A stretch of DNA of 64,000 nucleotides, from positions 44,786 to 108,785 of the forward strand of contig JAQBSZ010000011.1 of NCBI GenBank assembly GCA_027623555.1, read 5' to 3'. The position numbers were made by a program, and so were the translations under genes. This stretch comes from Pseudomonadota bacterium (GTDB taxonomy: Bacteria; Pseudomonadota; Gammaproteobacteria; Pseudomonadales; Pseudohongiellaceae). The notes beneath the pieces were generated by a model. It searched no databases. It was not told the DNA's origin and worked only from the letters and a program-made list of their open reading frames with translations. Of this stretch, positions 52,212-61,399 are shown piece after piece (the stretch's first letter is position 1; every line of letters starts with the position of its first letter).

Positions 52212-53766
52212 AGAGCGGTTCCTTTTGCTTATCCAGATCGCTTTTCAATCCAGTGGCATAGCGCATGATCTCATGTTCTTCAATCGCCTCGCCTTCCAGG
52301 ATGCCGGTCAGTTCCCCGCGACACATGACCGCGACGCGATGGGACAGACCAATCACTTCCAGCATGTCCGAGGACACCAGGATAATGGCATGCCCGTTGC
52401 CAGCCAGTTCGGCGATGAAGCGGTAGATCTCGGTTCGGGTGCCGATGTCGATGCCGCGAGTGGGCTCATCGATGATGATGATGTCTGGCTCGGCAGCCAT
52501 GATCTTGGCCAATAGCAACTTCTGCTGATTTCCTCCGGAGAGCTTGCCGGCGGTAAGACTGTCGTCTTTGTGGCGAATGTCGAATGTTTTTACAGCAGCT
52601 TCGAACTGGGCTTGTTCCTTCTGCACATCGATCAGACCGCGGGAAAACCTGTCAAGCGCCAGCAGAGAGAAATTAAACGGCAGGCTCATATTGAGTAGCA
52701 GGCCGCAGCCCTTCCGGTCCTTGGTCAGATAGCCAATCCCGTCGTCGCGGGCGGCGGCCAAGGTTGGGTAGCGGTTCTGACGACCCTTCACGGTCAAACG
52801 GGTGGCTTCTGAGAAACGGCGCAGGCCGACAATCGCTTCCATCAACGCGGTTCTGCCCGAACCCACCAGTCCGGAAAAGCCCAGCACTTCCCCTTTGCGC
52901 AGTTGGAATTCAGCATGCCTGATAGTACCGGGCACGCATGCGTCTTGCAGTTCAAGAACAACTTCGGCTGAATCAGGGGGACGGGGTATTTCTGGAAACA
53001 GCTGACTCAACTCGCGCCCGACCATCAGGCGCGCCATATCATCCTTGCTGAGTGTCGATGCCGGGTAGGTGCCGATCATCTCGCCATCGCGCAGCACCAC
53101 GATTCGGTCAGCAATGCGTTCGATTTCATCCAGCTTATGGGAAATATAGACAATGGCCACTCCTTGCTGCTTGAGTTGTTCGATCAAGATAAACAGGGCT
53201 TCACTCTCTCTGTTGGTCAGTACCGCGGTGGGCTCGTCCAGGATCAGGACTCGCGACTGCTTGGCATAAGCTTTGGCAATCTCGACAAGTTGTTTCGCCG
53301 ATACCGCTAATTCTGCAACGAGAGTCGAGGGATCGACTTCGCAGTTAAGTGCCTGCAAGTATTCCCGGGATTTCTGCAGCATGCGTTTCTGGTCGAGTAG
53401 CAAACCACGCTTCAGCTCGTTACCCAGGAAAATATTGTCAGCGACGTTGAGTTGCTCCGCCAGGTTAAGCTCCTGGTGAATCAGCACGACTCCGCGCTTT
53501 TCGGCTTGTTCAATTGTCCAATCGGCAGCTAAGGAATGTGAGGAACCGTCAAGGTCCCGCAGCTCGAGCTGCCCAGCCGTAAGCGTCTCGAATCCGGCCA
53601 GCAATTTGACCAGGGTAGACTTACCGGCACCATTCTCGCCCAGCAATGCCAGTACTTCGCCCCCATAGATGTCGAGATCGATGCCCTGTAATACCTGGAC
53701 ATCGCCAAATGATTTGTGTAACTGGCGTGCAGTAATAATCGGAAAATGAGAATTGGGTTCTGGCAT
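52204..53766 (-). CDS. sugar ABC transporter, duplicated ATP-binding protein (RbsA/MglA-like)
   Basis: A 520-aa cytoplasmic protein with two nucleotide-binding domains. The first has Walker A GENGAGKSTL and Walker B VLILDEPTAVL. The second has the degenerate Walker A GLVGSGRTALM typical of this subfamily, a signature LSGGNQQKLLLAK and Walker B IIIIDEPTRGID. It is the first gene of the leftward operon ATPase, permease, binding protein, isomerase. The likely cargo is a sugar whose keto-derivative is processed by the Gfo/Idh and isomerase enzymes. Confidence 0.94.
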   Translation of the reverse strand: MPEPNSHFPIITARQLHKSFGDVQVLQGIDLDIYGGEVLALLGENGAGKSTLVKLLAGFETLTAGQLELRDLDGSSHSLAADWTIEQAEKRGVVLIHQELNLAEQLNVADNIFLGNELKRGLLLDQKRMLQKSREYLQALNCEVDPSTLVAELAVSAKQLVEIAKAYAKQSRVLILDEPTAVLTNRESEALFILIEQLKQQGVAIVYISHKLDEIERIADRIVVLRDGEMIGTYPASTLSKDDMARLMVGRELSQLFPEIPRPPDSAEVVLELQDACVPGTIRHAEFQLRKGEVLGFSGLVGSGRTALMEAIVGLRRFSEATRLTVKGRQNRYPTLAAARDDGIGYLTKDRKGCGLLLNMSLPFNFSLLALDRFSRGLIDVQKEQAQFEAAVKTFDIRHKDDSLTAGKLSGGNQQKLLLAKIMAAEPDIIIIDEPTRGIDIGTRTEIYRFIAELAGNGHAIILVSSDMLEVIGLSHRVAVMCRGELTGILEGEAIEEHEIMRYATGLKSDLDKQKEPLCA

Positions 53767-53958
53767 GTGTGAGTGCGGTGGGAGTGCCCGATATCTTCAG
53801 CAAATACCAGTAAGTAGCAACGATCGAGGCATAACCAGTCGCTACCAGGCGAGCTCTCGAGAGTTCGGGCTCGACCCCCTTCTCCTTATTGTTCTCTTTA
53901 TAGTCCACACGGGATTAGTTCACAGGAGAAGGTATTACAAATAGGGGTGCAATGTAAT

Positions 53959-53983
53959 AGGCAGGCTGGAAATTAGCCTGCCT
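53959..53983 (-). terminator. terminator-like hairpin after the Tyr/Arg-rich protein gene
   Basis: A 9-bp stem (AGGCAGGCT with AGCCTGCCT) and a 7-nt loop lie about 30 bp beyond the stop of the leftward gene at 54016. Reading leftward the stem is followed by TATTACATT, a modest T-rich tract. It could insulate this gene from the sugar operon promoter. Confidence 0.5.
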
Positions 53984-54015
53984 GCTGAGGGTATCGGAAA
54001 TGAGCCTGGGAAATC

Positions 54016-54555
54016 CTAGAAATTACATTCCGACGGGTCGAGTTGCACGCGGATTTCATTACCTTCTTCATCCACATTGCGTTCGAAACAATTTCCTTCC
54101 AGGTCTTTCAAGAGGCGACGACCCGAGGCGATGGGTGCGCTGTTGACCGGAGCACGGTCTTTCACAACCACCACTTCTCGGGTGCGAGTCACAGGGCGAC
54201 TGCGATAGGTCACCGTGTCATAGCGCCTGGAAGAATAACTGGGGTAGCTCAACAAGGAACCGAGCACCAGACCGCCTACAAAACTACCGGAGTCGTAATG
54301 ACGGCTTCGATAGCGCGGGTAATGGTTACCGTAGGAGAAACTGAAATAATTGCCGCCCCGACGGTCGCGGTATCCATAGTGGTAGGGGTTGTATCTGCGG
54401 CTGTCGCGACGATAATCATGACGGTTATAGCTTCTATAATGATTACCATAGCCGTAATCGCTGTAGCCACGCCGCGAGTGACGACTGTCGGCAGAAGCCG
54501 CCTGACTCAGCACGAATGCGCCAATGACAAAAACACCTAAGATCAGCTTTTTCAT
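54016..54555 (-). CDS. exported Tyr/Arg/Gly-rich protein of unknown function
   Basis: A 179-aa protein with a clear signal peptide (LILGVFVIGAFVLSQAASA). A low-complexity region rich in Tyr, Arg, Ser, Gly and His follows (about 25-120, many YR, RY and HYR pairs) with a glycine-containing hydrophobic GSFVGGLVLGSLL. The acidic C-terminal segment has LEGNCFERNVDEEGNEIRVQLDPSECNF, where two Cys could form a disulfide. The gene has GGGAAA upstream of its ATG. A cell-surface or envelope role is likely but unproven. Confidence 0.8.
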   Translation of the reverse strand: MKKLILGVFVIGAFVLSQAASADSRHSRRGYSDYGYGNHYRSYNRHDYRRDSRRYNPYHYGYRDRRGGNYFSFSYGNHYPRYRSRHYDSGSFVGGLVLGSLLSYPSYSSRRYDTVTYRSRPVTRTREVVVVKDRAPVNSAPIASGRRLLKDLEGNCFERNVDEEGNEIRVQLDPSECNF

Positions 54556-54796
54556 AATTTTTCCCGCCTGTCTCTCTTATCAACCTTTTAAGCACTTGCT
54601 CTGAATACAACACAAATTGACTCTATTGTGATGATACACAGGCAGCATGAATAGAAGCTGAACAGTAAAAACAAGATATCACTGCAAATGCCTGGGATTG
54701 ATTTACTGGCCCGGCATCCCAATTTCGTCCAGAATGCAACGAACTAATAGTCCACGCTATTGATGCCAGGCTGCAGCTACTCTCAGGAACACAACA

Positions 54797-55654
54797 ATGA
54801 CCCACGCCGCAGAAATACGGGATATCGAAGAAGTACTGGTTGCCAGGGCCACCAGCGATGGTGATGGCGTGCAACTTAAACGCGTGTTTGGCGGTGGTGA
54901 TCTGACCCGCTTCGATCCGTTTCTCATGCTGGACGAGTTTGGATCTGATCAGGCGGCAGACTATATCGGTGGTTTTCCTTCCCATCCTCATCGTGGATTC
55001 GAAACGGTGACCTATATGTTGGAAGGTCAGATGGAACATCGGGATCACATGAATAATGTCGGGAGACTGGGTCCGGGAGATGTGCAATGGATGAATGCTG
55101 GCTCGGGCGTGATTCATTCAGAGATGCCACAGCAGGAAGAAGGCAGGATGCATGGTTTTCAGTTGTGGGTGAATCTGCCGGCGCGGGAGAAAATGTTACC
55201 AGCTACCTATCGCGATATTCAGGCACACACAATTCCGGAGTATCGCGTGAACGCTGTCGCGATCAAATCGATCGCCGGCACGTTGACTACCGAGCACACC
55301 GAGCTTACCGGTGCAGTAACCGGTCTTTCAACAGACCCGGCTTACCTCGACCTGGTTTTCGAACAGGAACAGACAATCGAACTTGGCGTGCCAGAGGATT
55401 ACACGGCGCTGATTTATGTCTATGCAGGTTCTGCCTTTGTTGGTAGCAACAATTACGAATTGTCAGCAGGGAAGCTGGCGCGACTGTCGCGAAACGGATT
55501 ACTGGAGTTGCGTGCCATAGCTGGATCACGTCTTCTTGTCATGACTGGCAAACCTATCGGGGAAACCATCGTGCAGCGCGGACCGTTTGTTATGAATAGC
55601 GTCGAAGAAATTCAACAGGCTGTAATGGATTTCAACGCAGGCACGCTGGTTTAG
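54797..55654 (+). CDS. pirin family protein
   Basis: A 285-aa bicupin. The metal ligands of the N-terminal cupin are visible: HPHRGFETVTYMLEGQMEHRDH (His-x-His) and GSGVIHSEMP (His and Glu). Bacterial pirins are iron-dependent; some oxidise quercetin and others modulate metabolic enzymes. The second cupin lies from about residue 175. Its function here is not determined. The gene is followed by a methyltransferase-like gene on the same strand after about 50 bp. Confidence 0.93.
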   Translation: MTHAAEIRDIEEVLVARATSDGDGVQLKRVFGGGDLTRFDPFLMLDEFGSDQAADYIGGFPSHPHRGFETVTYMLEGQMEHRDHMNNVGRLGPGDVQWMNAGSGVIHSEMPQQEEGRMHGFQLWVNLPAREKMLPATYRDIQAHTIPEYRVNAVAIKSIAGTLTTEHTELTGAVTGLSTDPAYLDLVFEQEQTIELGVPEDYTALIYVYAGSAFVGSNNYELSAGKLARLSRNGLLELRAIAGSRLLVMTGKPIGETIVQRGPFVMNSVEEIQQAVMDFNAGTLV

Positions 55655-55702
55655 AGCCAGGGGCATTAGAAGCAGGCAATTAGTCAGCTGGGGACACAGC
55701 GA

Positions 55703-56608
55703 TTGGAACCTGAGTTATCACCGCAAACCGTTTCTGCCATGCCCAATGATCCGGAATCATTGGCCGAGCTGGCCTTATACTCATTCCAGCACGCTCCACA
55801 GTTATGTGCAGAAGAGCATGCCTGCTGCGACTATCACCGCATCTGGAGCATGGCGCGGCTGGTCAATCCCAGTGGGCCGCACCTGGCAGGATGGCGGTTC
55901 TTTCACCGGCAGCTGGCGATTCTCGCCGATGCTCACCCCGCGCCCCGCCTGTTGATCTCTGGCGCTGCCGATACCGGGCTGTTGTCACTGGTGTTGGCCG
56001 GGCTTAAAGACTTTACTGCTGATGCACAGATTGTCCTGGTTGATCGCTGCGCTACACCAGTGAGGCAGAACGAACAGCTGTGTGTGCAGTCAAAGATAGA
56101 TGTCGAGTTTCACGTCGCTGACATACTGAATTTCGATTGTGATCCTGTAGATGTCATTCTCGCTCATTCCTTCCTGAATTTTTTCAGTCCAGCCGAGCGC
56201 ACCGCCTTGTTTTCCAACTGGGCGCGGCTGCTTAACCCGCAGGGAAGGGTAGTGTTGTCTAATCGAGTTGAACAGCAACCCGACGCTGTGCTGAACCCGC
56301 CAGCTTCTGCAGATCTCGAACTGCGCTTGACCTCACTGGGCGAAGCGGCGGCGACGCTCGGATTGGATGACAAGGGTCAGCAGGAACTGGTCGAAGCGGC
56401 GCGCAGATGCTGGTCGCAGGCACCGAAATCAAATCCTTCCTTTACCGATATGGAGTTGGGGAAAATCGTCCGGGCTGCCGGCTTACAGCTGCAGAGTCTC
56501 AGCCTGCATGAACGCAGTGCCCGCACAGGCAAGGGACCGCTGGCGATTGCTTACGGCGACAGCGGCAAGCGCGCCGAGATTGTGTTGCAGAAAATTCCGG
56601 CAGCTTGA
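55703..56608 (+). CDS. SAM-dependent methyltransferase-like protein
   Basis: A 301-aa protein. The Rossmann-like core has LLISGAADTGLLSLVLAG (motif I position), IVLVDRCATPVRQNEQL (motif II acidic residue), FHVADILNFDCDPVDVILAHSFLNFF and LLNPQGRVVLSNRV. Methyl acceptor unknown. The N-terminal 90 residues (HACCDYHRIWSMARLV) have a Cys pair and are not part of the core. The start is uncertain: a TTG at 55703 has GGGG nearby, while the ATG at 55739 is also reasonable. Ends just before the convergent Tct operon. Confidence 0.75.
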   Translation: MEPELSPQTVSAMPNDPESLAELALYSFQHAPQLCAEEHACCDYHRIWSMARLVNPSGPHLAGWRFFHRQLAILADAHPAPRLLISGAADTGLLSLVLAGLKDFTADAQIVLVDRCATPVRQNEQLCVQSKIDVEFHVADILNFDCDPVDVILAHSFLNFFSPAERTALFSNWARLLNPQGRVVLSNRVEQQPDAVLNPPASADLELRLTSLGEAAATLGLDDKGQQELVEAARRCWSQAPKSNPSFTDMELGKIVRAAGLQLQSLSLHERSARTGKGPLAIAYGDSGKRAEIVLQKIPAA

Positions 56609-56609
56609 C

Positions 56610-58550
56610 TCAGGGCAGAAATGGAATCAGTGGTGAGGGCAAGCCCAAATTCCACAGGTACTCGAAAATCAGGTAACACAAAACCCCAGTAAAGAGTGCC
56701 CAAAGCAAGGCGATGATCACGCCGCGTCGATTCCGTGGTTTGACTGTCATGAGCCAGCTGAAGACGAACAGGGCCAGGCCGCTGATCAGACCGACTAACC
56801 AGATAAGGAATGGCAGGCACAGTAGCAGTGCCAGGGTTCGATTCCCTTCCTGGGCTATAACCGGCCATCGCAGTGGAAACAGTTTGGACTGCAGCCTTCG
56901 AAAGTAGTTCAAGCTCAGTACCGTGCCGGCTGTAAGAGCGACAAACGCAGCAGCAATAGTGAATCCTGAGTATCCTGCCAACAGTGCTACGGCAAGTCCA
57001 ACGCCACCGCCAAAGGCTGAGAAGGCGGCTATAACGAAATCGGCTTTCGTCGCTTCCTGGCTGTGATTGCCACGCACCGTGCGATACATCCAGAATCCGG
57101 AGATCACGACTAGCACAGCAGTAACCAGCGCAGCGGGTCTATCCAGCAACTGAATTCGATCCAGCTCCACTAAGCGAGTAGTGATGGCCAGGTTACGCTC
57201 GAGAAAATCGCCAAGCACAAAAGCGATGACCAAAGGCACACGGGGCCAGTTGTACCGTTTAAGGAAATATCCCAAAGCGCCAAACAGGATTGCAGATGTA
57301 ATGTCCAGTAGCTGGCCGTTAAGTTGAATAAGCAAGAGCAGGCTAAACACCAGCACCGGCAGGGTCAGATGCTGCAGGGGAATATTTTTTAGCTTCGCCA
57401 GTTGCGGTGTGGCAGCCACACCCACCAGGGAGGTAAGCAGATTGGAAAACAGCAGCGCGAAGATCAGGGTAAATGTCAGTGGTAACTGGCTGCCGAGCAT
57501 GGTGGTGCCTGGCACCATGCCATGCATAAACAGCACTGTTACCAGGAATACTCCGGCTTCGCTGCCGGGTAAACCAAACGCGATCGCCGGTAACAATGAA
57601 CCGCCGTCCTTGGCATCGATTGCTGCTTCCGGTGCAATCAATCCGCGAATGTCACCGTCACCAAATCTCGAGGAATCCCCGGCACTCTGGGTGGCATGTC
57701 CATAGGCGATAAAACACGCCACTGTACCCCCAACTCCGGGAACGATGCCGACTAACGTGCCGATAATTGAAGAGCGCAAACTTAACCATCGATGTTGAAA
57801 GACAGCGAGTATGCCTCGCTTCACACTGTCTTCGCCGGGTGATTGCGCAACCTTTCTAGTCGACTCAAACGAGCATGCTTGCCAACTGATTATCTCGGCG
57901 ATCGTGAAGAACCCCAACAAGGCGGGAATAGTACCTATGCCCTGTACCAACTGCTCTGAGCCAAGCGTCCAGCGTGAGTTTCCAGTGACCGGGTCGCTAC
58001 CGATCATCGACAGCAATAGTCCCAGTATGCACATGATGGCGGCTTTGGCCTTCGAGCTGTTGGGGACGGCAACAATCGTGGTCAACCCCCAGATACCCAG
58101 TAACAGGCGTTCCAGCGGTCCGACTTGTGCAATGACTGGCTGCAGAATCGGAATCAGTAGAATGAGTACCAGCACACCGATCACCGATCCGACCGCCGAT
58201 GCCGTAGCCGCACAACTTATCGCCGTTTTAGGATAGCCATGCTGGCTCAGCGGGAAACCGTCAAGAAGCGTGGCGGCGTTCGGTGCGCCACCCGGAATAT
58301 TAAACAGGATAGCAGTAATCGAACCCATGAACGTAGCACCACCGACCATGGCACCGAACAGCAACAAAACGGATTCTGAGGTCCAGGATGCGGTAAGCAC
58401 TAACACAATCGCCATGATGCTGGCGCCGCCAATTCCAGGCAGAAAGGCGACGATCATCGCCAATAGAGTGCCGAGTATCGGAATCAGGATGCCAGGCCAT
58501 GAAAAGGTATTGCTTAAACCGATGAGAATTGCGTCAAGCATCCCAATCAC
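56610..58550 (-). CDS. tripartite tricarboxylate transporter, TctA-type permease fused to TctB-like domain
   Basis: A 646-aa inner-membrane protein. Residues 1-500 are the TctA permease, with twelve-odd helices and the conserved GIGGASIMAIVL, GGATFMGSITAILFNIPGGAPNAATLLDG and FGLPGSEAGVFLV. The final 140 residues hold four more helices ending GLPSPLIPFLP, like the small TctB subunit. In most TTT systems TctA and TctB are separate. Fusions are known but less common. One base separates its gene from that of the binding protein. Confidence 0.88.
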   Translation of the reverse strand: MIGMLDAILIGLSNTFSWPGILIPILGTLLAMIVAFLPGIGGASIMAIVLVLTASWTSESVLLLFGAMVGGATFMGSITAILFNIPGGAPNAATLLDGFPLSQHGYPKTAISCAATASAVGSVIGVLVLILLIPILQPVIAQVGPLERLLLGIWGLTTIVAVPNSSKAKAAIMCILGLLLSMIGSDPVTGNSRWTLGSEQLVQGIGTIPALLGFFTIAEIISWQACSFESTRKVAQSPGEDSVKRGILAVFQHRWLSLRSSIIGTLVGIVPGVGGTVACFIAYGHATQSAGDSSRFGDGDIRGLIAPEAAIDAKDGGSLLPAIAFGLPGSEAGVFLVTVLFMHGMVPGTTMLGSQLPLTFTLIFALLFSNLLTSLVGVAATPQLAKLKNIPLQHLTLPVLVFSLLLLIQLNGQLLDITSAILFGALGYFLKRYNWPRVPLVIAFVLGDFLERNLAITTRLVELDRIQLLDRPAALVTAVLVVISGFWMYRTVRGNHSQEATKADFVIAAFSAFGGGVGLAVALLAGYSGFTIAAAFVALTAGTVLSLNYFRRLQSKLFPLRWPVIAQEGNRTLALLLCLPFLIWLVGLISGLALFVFSWLMTVKPRNRRGVIIALLWALFTGVLCYLIFEYLWNLGLPSPLIPFLP

Positions 58551-58551
58551 A

Positions 58552-59577
58552 CTACTCCAGCATCGTCTCGAGAATGGATGTCAGCAGAGGCTGGTATTCG
58601 TTCGCAAGCTCGTAACTCGATAGCAACAGCTGTCGGGCATCTTCTGCCGTCATTGGCGCTATAGGTCGATTCTCATTCGCGGCTGCGACCGCAAATTGCT
58701 CACTGAAAATCACCTGCTCAACCACTTCTACCAGGCAGCGATGGATATTTGGATTTACCAGTCGGGAAACGAACAGACCGCGAATTGAATCGCTGAGCTG
58801 GGTGGTTACTCGTGCAAGGCCCATGGCATTGGCACGCGTCTCCGGGTCCAGGTTCTTACTATATTGATCGACAACGCCGCCGGGACCGGCCAGGTAAGGG
58901 AGAGATTCGTATCCAGGTGAGGGTCCATCTGAAAGCACCAGCACCGGTGCCAGCTCACCAGATGATGCCGCTCGCAAGACAGAGGTTAGCGAATAGACGC
59001 TCAGCTCTACTTCGTCGCGCAGGATAGCTGCCAGTGCATCGGTGCTGCCCGAGTAGCCGCTCACCGCGGCAACAGAAAGCCCGAGCGATTCGGCAGATAG
59101 TCCAATACGTGCAGCAGCAGGGAAAATGTCCGTGATAGAAACCACTAACGTTCGACCTCTATACTCATCCAGATTGAATCCTGCGCGTGCAACCCAGGCA
59201 TCGGGCTCGCGAGCAAAAATTCCCAGAGCATGAAAATCACTGAGATCCAGCGTGTCGGTGGTAGCGATTGGGTGAATCACTCTTTCTCTTTCGAACAGCC
59301 CCAATGTCAGTGATTCTTCTCCTGCGAACGCAACAACTTGCATCCCGAGTGATCCGTTACCACCAACTATGTTGGACACCTGAACACGGGCGCCTGTTGT
59401 TGCAGCCATCGTCCTGGCAATGATTCGTGCGTACTGATCGTGGCCACCGCCAGCCTCTTTAGTGACGACGATCCGGAGATTGCGACTACTGATTTCATTC
59501 AGACATTGTTCGCTTATGTCGGCTGCGAGGGAACCGAGGGGCAGGATGGCCAGGGTGCATAGCAGCAGAGTTTTCAT
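58552..59577 (-). CDS. tripartite tricarboxylate transporter binding protein, TctC family
   Basis: A 341-aa periplasmic protein with a signal peptide (LLLCTLAILPLGSLAAD). TctC-type features include GGGHDQYARIIARTMAATTGARVQVSNIVGGNGSLG, in the substrate-binding loop region. Substrate is a carboxylate by family analogy. The frame opens at 59766 but the real start is the ATG at 59577, one base after the stop of the ATP-grasp gene, so it is translationally coupled to that gene. Two internal Cys residues could form a disulfide. Confidence 0.87.
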   Translation of the reverse strand: MKTLLLCTLAILPLGSLAADISEQCLNEISSRNLRIVVTKEAGGGHDQYARIIARTMAATTGARVQVSNIVGGNGSLGMQVVAFAGEESLTLGLFERERVIHPIATTDTLDLSDFHALGIFAREPDAWVARAGFNLDEYRGRTLVVSITDIFPAAARIGLSAESLGLSVAAVSGYSGSTDALAAILRDEVELSVYSLTSVLRAASSGELAPVLVLSDGPSPGYESLPYLAGPGGVVDQYSKNLDPETRANAMGLARVTTQLSDSIRGLFVSRLVNPNIHRCLVEVVEQVIFSEQFAVAAANENRPIAPMTAEDARQLLLSSYELANEYQPLLTSILETMLE

Positions 59578-59578
59578 C

Positions 59579-61387
59579 TTAGAGCGAATCATAGGCGATG
59601 CTGCCAACGTGGTCTTCGATAAGTCGCAATGCTTCGCTGAGCCTTTGGTTCTCCTGCGCGGTGGCCTGCTCTGATCCGAGTATGTGCAGGCTGTCATACC
59701 AATCGACAGGAAGCCCGTATTGGCAGATCTCGTCAGGCTCCATGAGACAGAGCGCCGAATCAACATCTACACAATTCAGTAGCGCACGAGCAGCGACAAA
59801 ATTATTCGTGAAACTGGCAGCCATTTGTTTCTCATCCATCCACAGTCCGGACTTGTTGGACAACCCGCGGCAAGCCAGTGTCGACTGCAGGCGAATGAGG
59901 TCATCCTGCGGGGGTTGACATGATGGAAATGCGATTATCAGATGGGCAGGGATCCGCCCACCGCCAGGCAGCAGGCGCGAAAGAATTTTCTGGTAGATAT
60001 CCGGGGTGTCGCTGATGCCCAATGTAGGCTGGGCATTGACTTCACAGATCAGCGCGCCTACATCTAACCAGCTCTTGCTGATGTCGGATATGATCAGATC
60101 AATCCCGGCAAAATCCAGTCTGAGCAGGTTAGCGGCGCGGATTGCAAGAAGAAGGTTATCCGGATGCACCGAATCGAGGCTTAGCATTTCATTTCTGCCG
60201 CCTGCGCTCGCATTATCTTTACGTCGCATACGGACATAGCATCCTTCACCTGGAATAGATTGAGGTGTCAGATTCTCCAATTTCATCAGCGCCAGCGCTT
60301 CTTCATCGATGCTCAACACCTGTCTGCCATGGCGTCGGCTAATGCGTTGCAGACGTTCATTCTCCTGCGCAAGCTCGACGAGCCGTTCCATCGTATGAAC
60401 CCCGTCACCCGTTACCCCTCCGGCAATGCGTTTAACTGTCTTGATCACCTCGCCCTGAAATACCGTTAACCGATGGGTGAATCCCTCGAAGTGTTTCTCG
60501 ACAAGGATATGACGGGAGGCTCGAGCAGCGACGCGGTAAGCTTCCAGCACAGTGTTCTCATCACGCAAGTCTGCCGCGACTCCTCGCCCCTCATCCAGGT
60601 CGGCTGGCTTAACTACCACAGGCATGCCGATCTTCCAGGCGGCTTCCGCTACCTGCTGCTCTGACTTCACCAGCGTCTGTGTTGGAGCCGGTAGACCCGC
60701 CGATCGCAGTAACTCGGCAGTAAACATTTTGTTCTTGGACAGGCGCGCACCAATTACCGAAGTTTCATCGGTGTATGAGCTCGATACCAGCCGCGTCTTA
60801 CTGCCTGTGCCGATGCAGAACGTATCGGAACGCAGGGGTCGAATCGGTAGGCCCATGTCAAAGGCGGCGGCGGCTATATAGTAGCGATTAATACTCGGTG
60901 CTATGAATGGCCCCAGTGTCTGAGTCAATTTATCAAACCCTTCTCGAGCACCCCGCAACCGATCGGGTGATGGATCTTCATCCGGCGAGCTTTCCTGAAT
61001 ACACTTGATCAATTCTGCCAGCCATTGAAAGCAGGAATTGATTGCTTCGGACTGGATAGAGAAGGGCAGCACAAAGGCAAACTCCGTTGAATCATTCTTC
61101 TGGTTGTGTGGCGCGCCCAGGTAGTATTTACTGGAAACCATTACATGAGCATGCTGTTGCAGGCCGATGATCCAATTTAAGAATCGGCGTGCCAACCAGA
61201 TAGAATTGTCCGAGTCCGGCTCTTCGGTGAACTCCCTGACCGTGAAAAATTGTGTGACTATTCGATCCAGCTTGTCTTTCTGCAGGTTACTGCGGGCTTC
61301 AACCTGCAGGCGACCCTGTAAACCGGATTGCTGCAGACCATGGATCATGCCTGGCACAAAGCGCATATTTTGAGAAAAAGAAATCAC
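59579..61387 (-). CDS. ATP-grasp ligase resembling the N-terminal half of cyanophycin synthetase
   Basis: A 602-aa cytoplasmic protein. The central ATP-grasp region (about 215-445) matches the order seen in CphA: KNKMFTAELLRSAGLPAPTQ, GMPVVVKPADLDEGRGVAADL, ILVEKHFEGFTHRLTVF, GDGVHTMERLVE, LTPQSIPGEGCYVRMRR, DFAGIDLI and ICEVNAQPTLG (metal-binding Glu and Asn). It lacks the Mur-ligase half of cyanophycin synthetase. An N-terminal 200-residue part and C-terminal 150-residue part are unassigned. It probably joins an amino group to a carboxylate using ATP. It sits in one operon with an ankyrin protein and a carboxylate transporter, an unusual combination. Confidence 0.78.
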   Translation of the reverse strand: MISFSQNMRFVPGMIHGLQQSGLQGRLQVEARSNLQKDKLDRIVTQFFTVREFTEEPDSDNSIWLARRFLNWIIGLQQHAHVMVSSKYYLGAPHNQKNDSTEFAFVLPFSIQSEAINSCFQWLAELIKCIQESSPDEDPSPDRLRGAREGFDKLTQTLGPFIAPSINRYYIAAAAFDMGLPIRPLRSDTFCIGTGSKTRLVSSSYTDETSVIGARLSKNKMFTAELLRSAGLPAPTQTLVKSEQQVAEAAWKIGMPVVVKPADLDEGRGVAADLRDENTVLEAYRVAARASRHILVEKHFEGFTHRLTVFQGEVIKTVKRIAGGVTGDGVHTMERLVELAQENERLQRISRRHGRQVLSIDEEALALMKLENLTPQSIPGEGCYVRMRRKDNASAGGRNEMLSLDSVHPDNLLLAIRAANLLRLDFAGIDLIISDISKSWLDVGALICEVNAQPTLGISDTPDIYQKILSRLLPGGGRIPAHLIIAFPSCQPPQDDLIRLQSTLACRGLSNKSGLWMDEKQMAASFTNNFVAARALLNCVDVDSALCLMEPDEICQYGLPVDWYDSLHILGSEQATAQENQRLSEALRLIEDHVGSIAYDSL

Positions 61388-61399
61388 TGCCAGTCCTTG

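Noticed and set aside
51823..52515. 230-codon plus-strand frame
   Set aside because: Antisense to the RbsC-like permease and RbsA-like ATPase; hydrophobic runs mirror the permease helices.
54043..54540. 165-codon plus-strand frame rich in Val, Ile, Ala and Thr
   Set aside because: Complement of the Tyr/Arg-rich low-complexity region. The minus-strand protein has a real signal peptide and ribosome-binding site.
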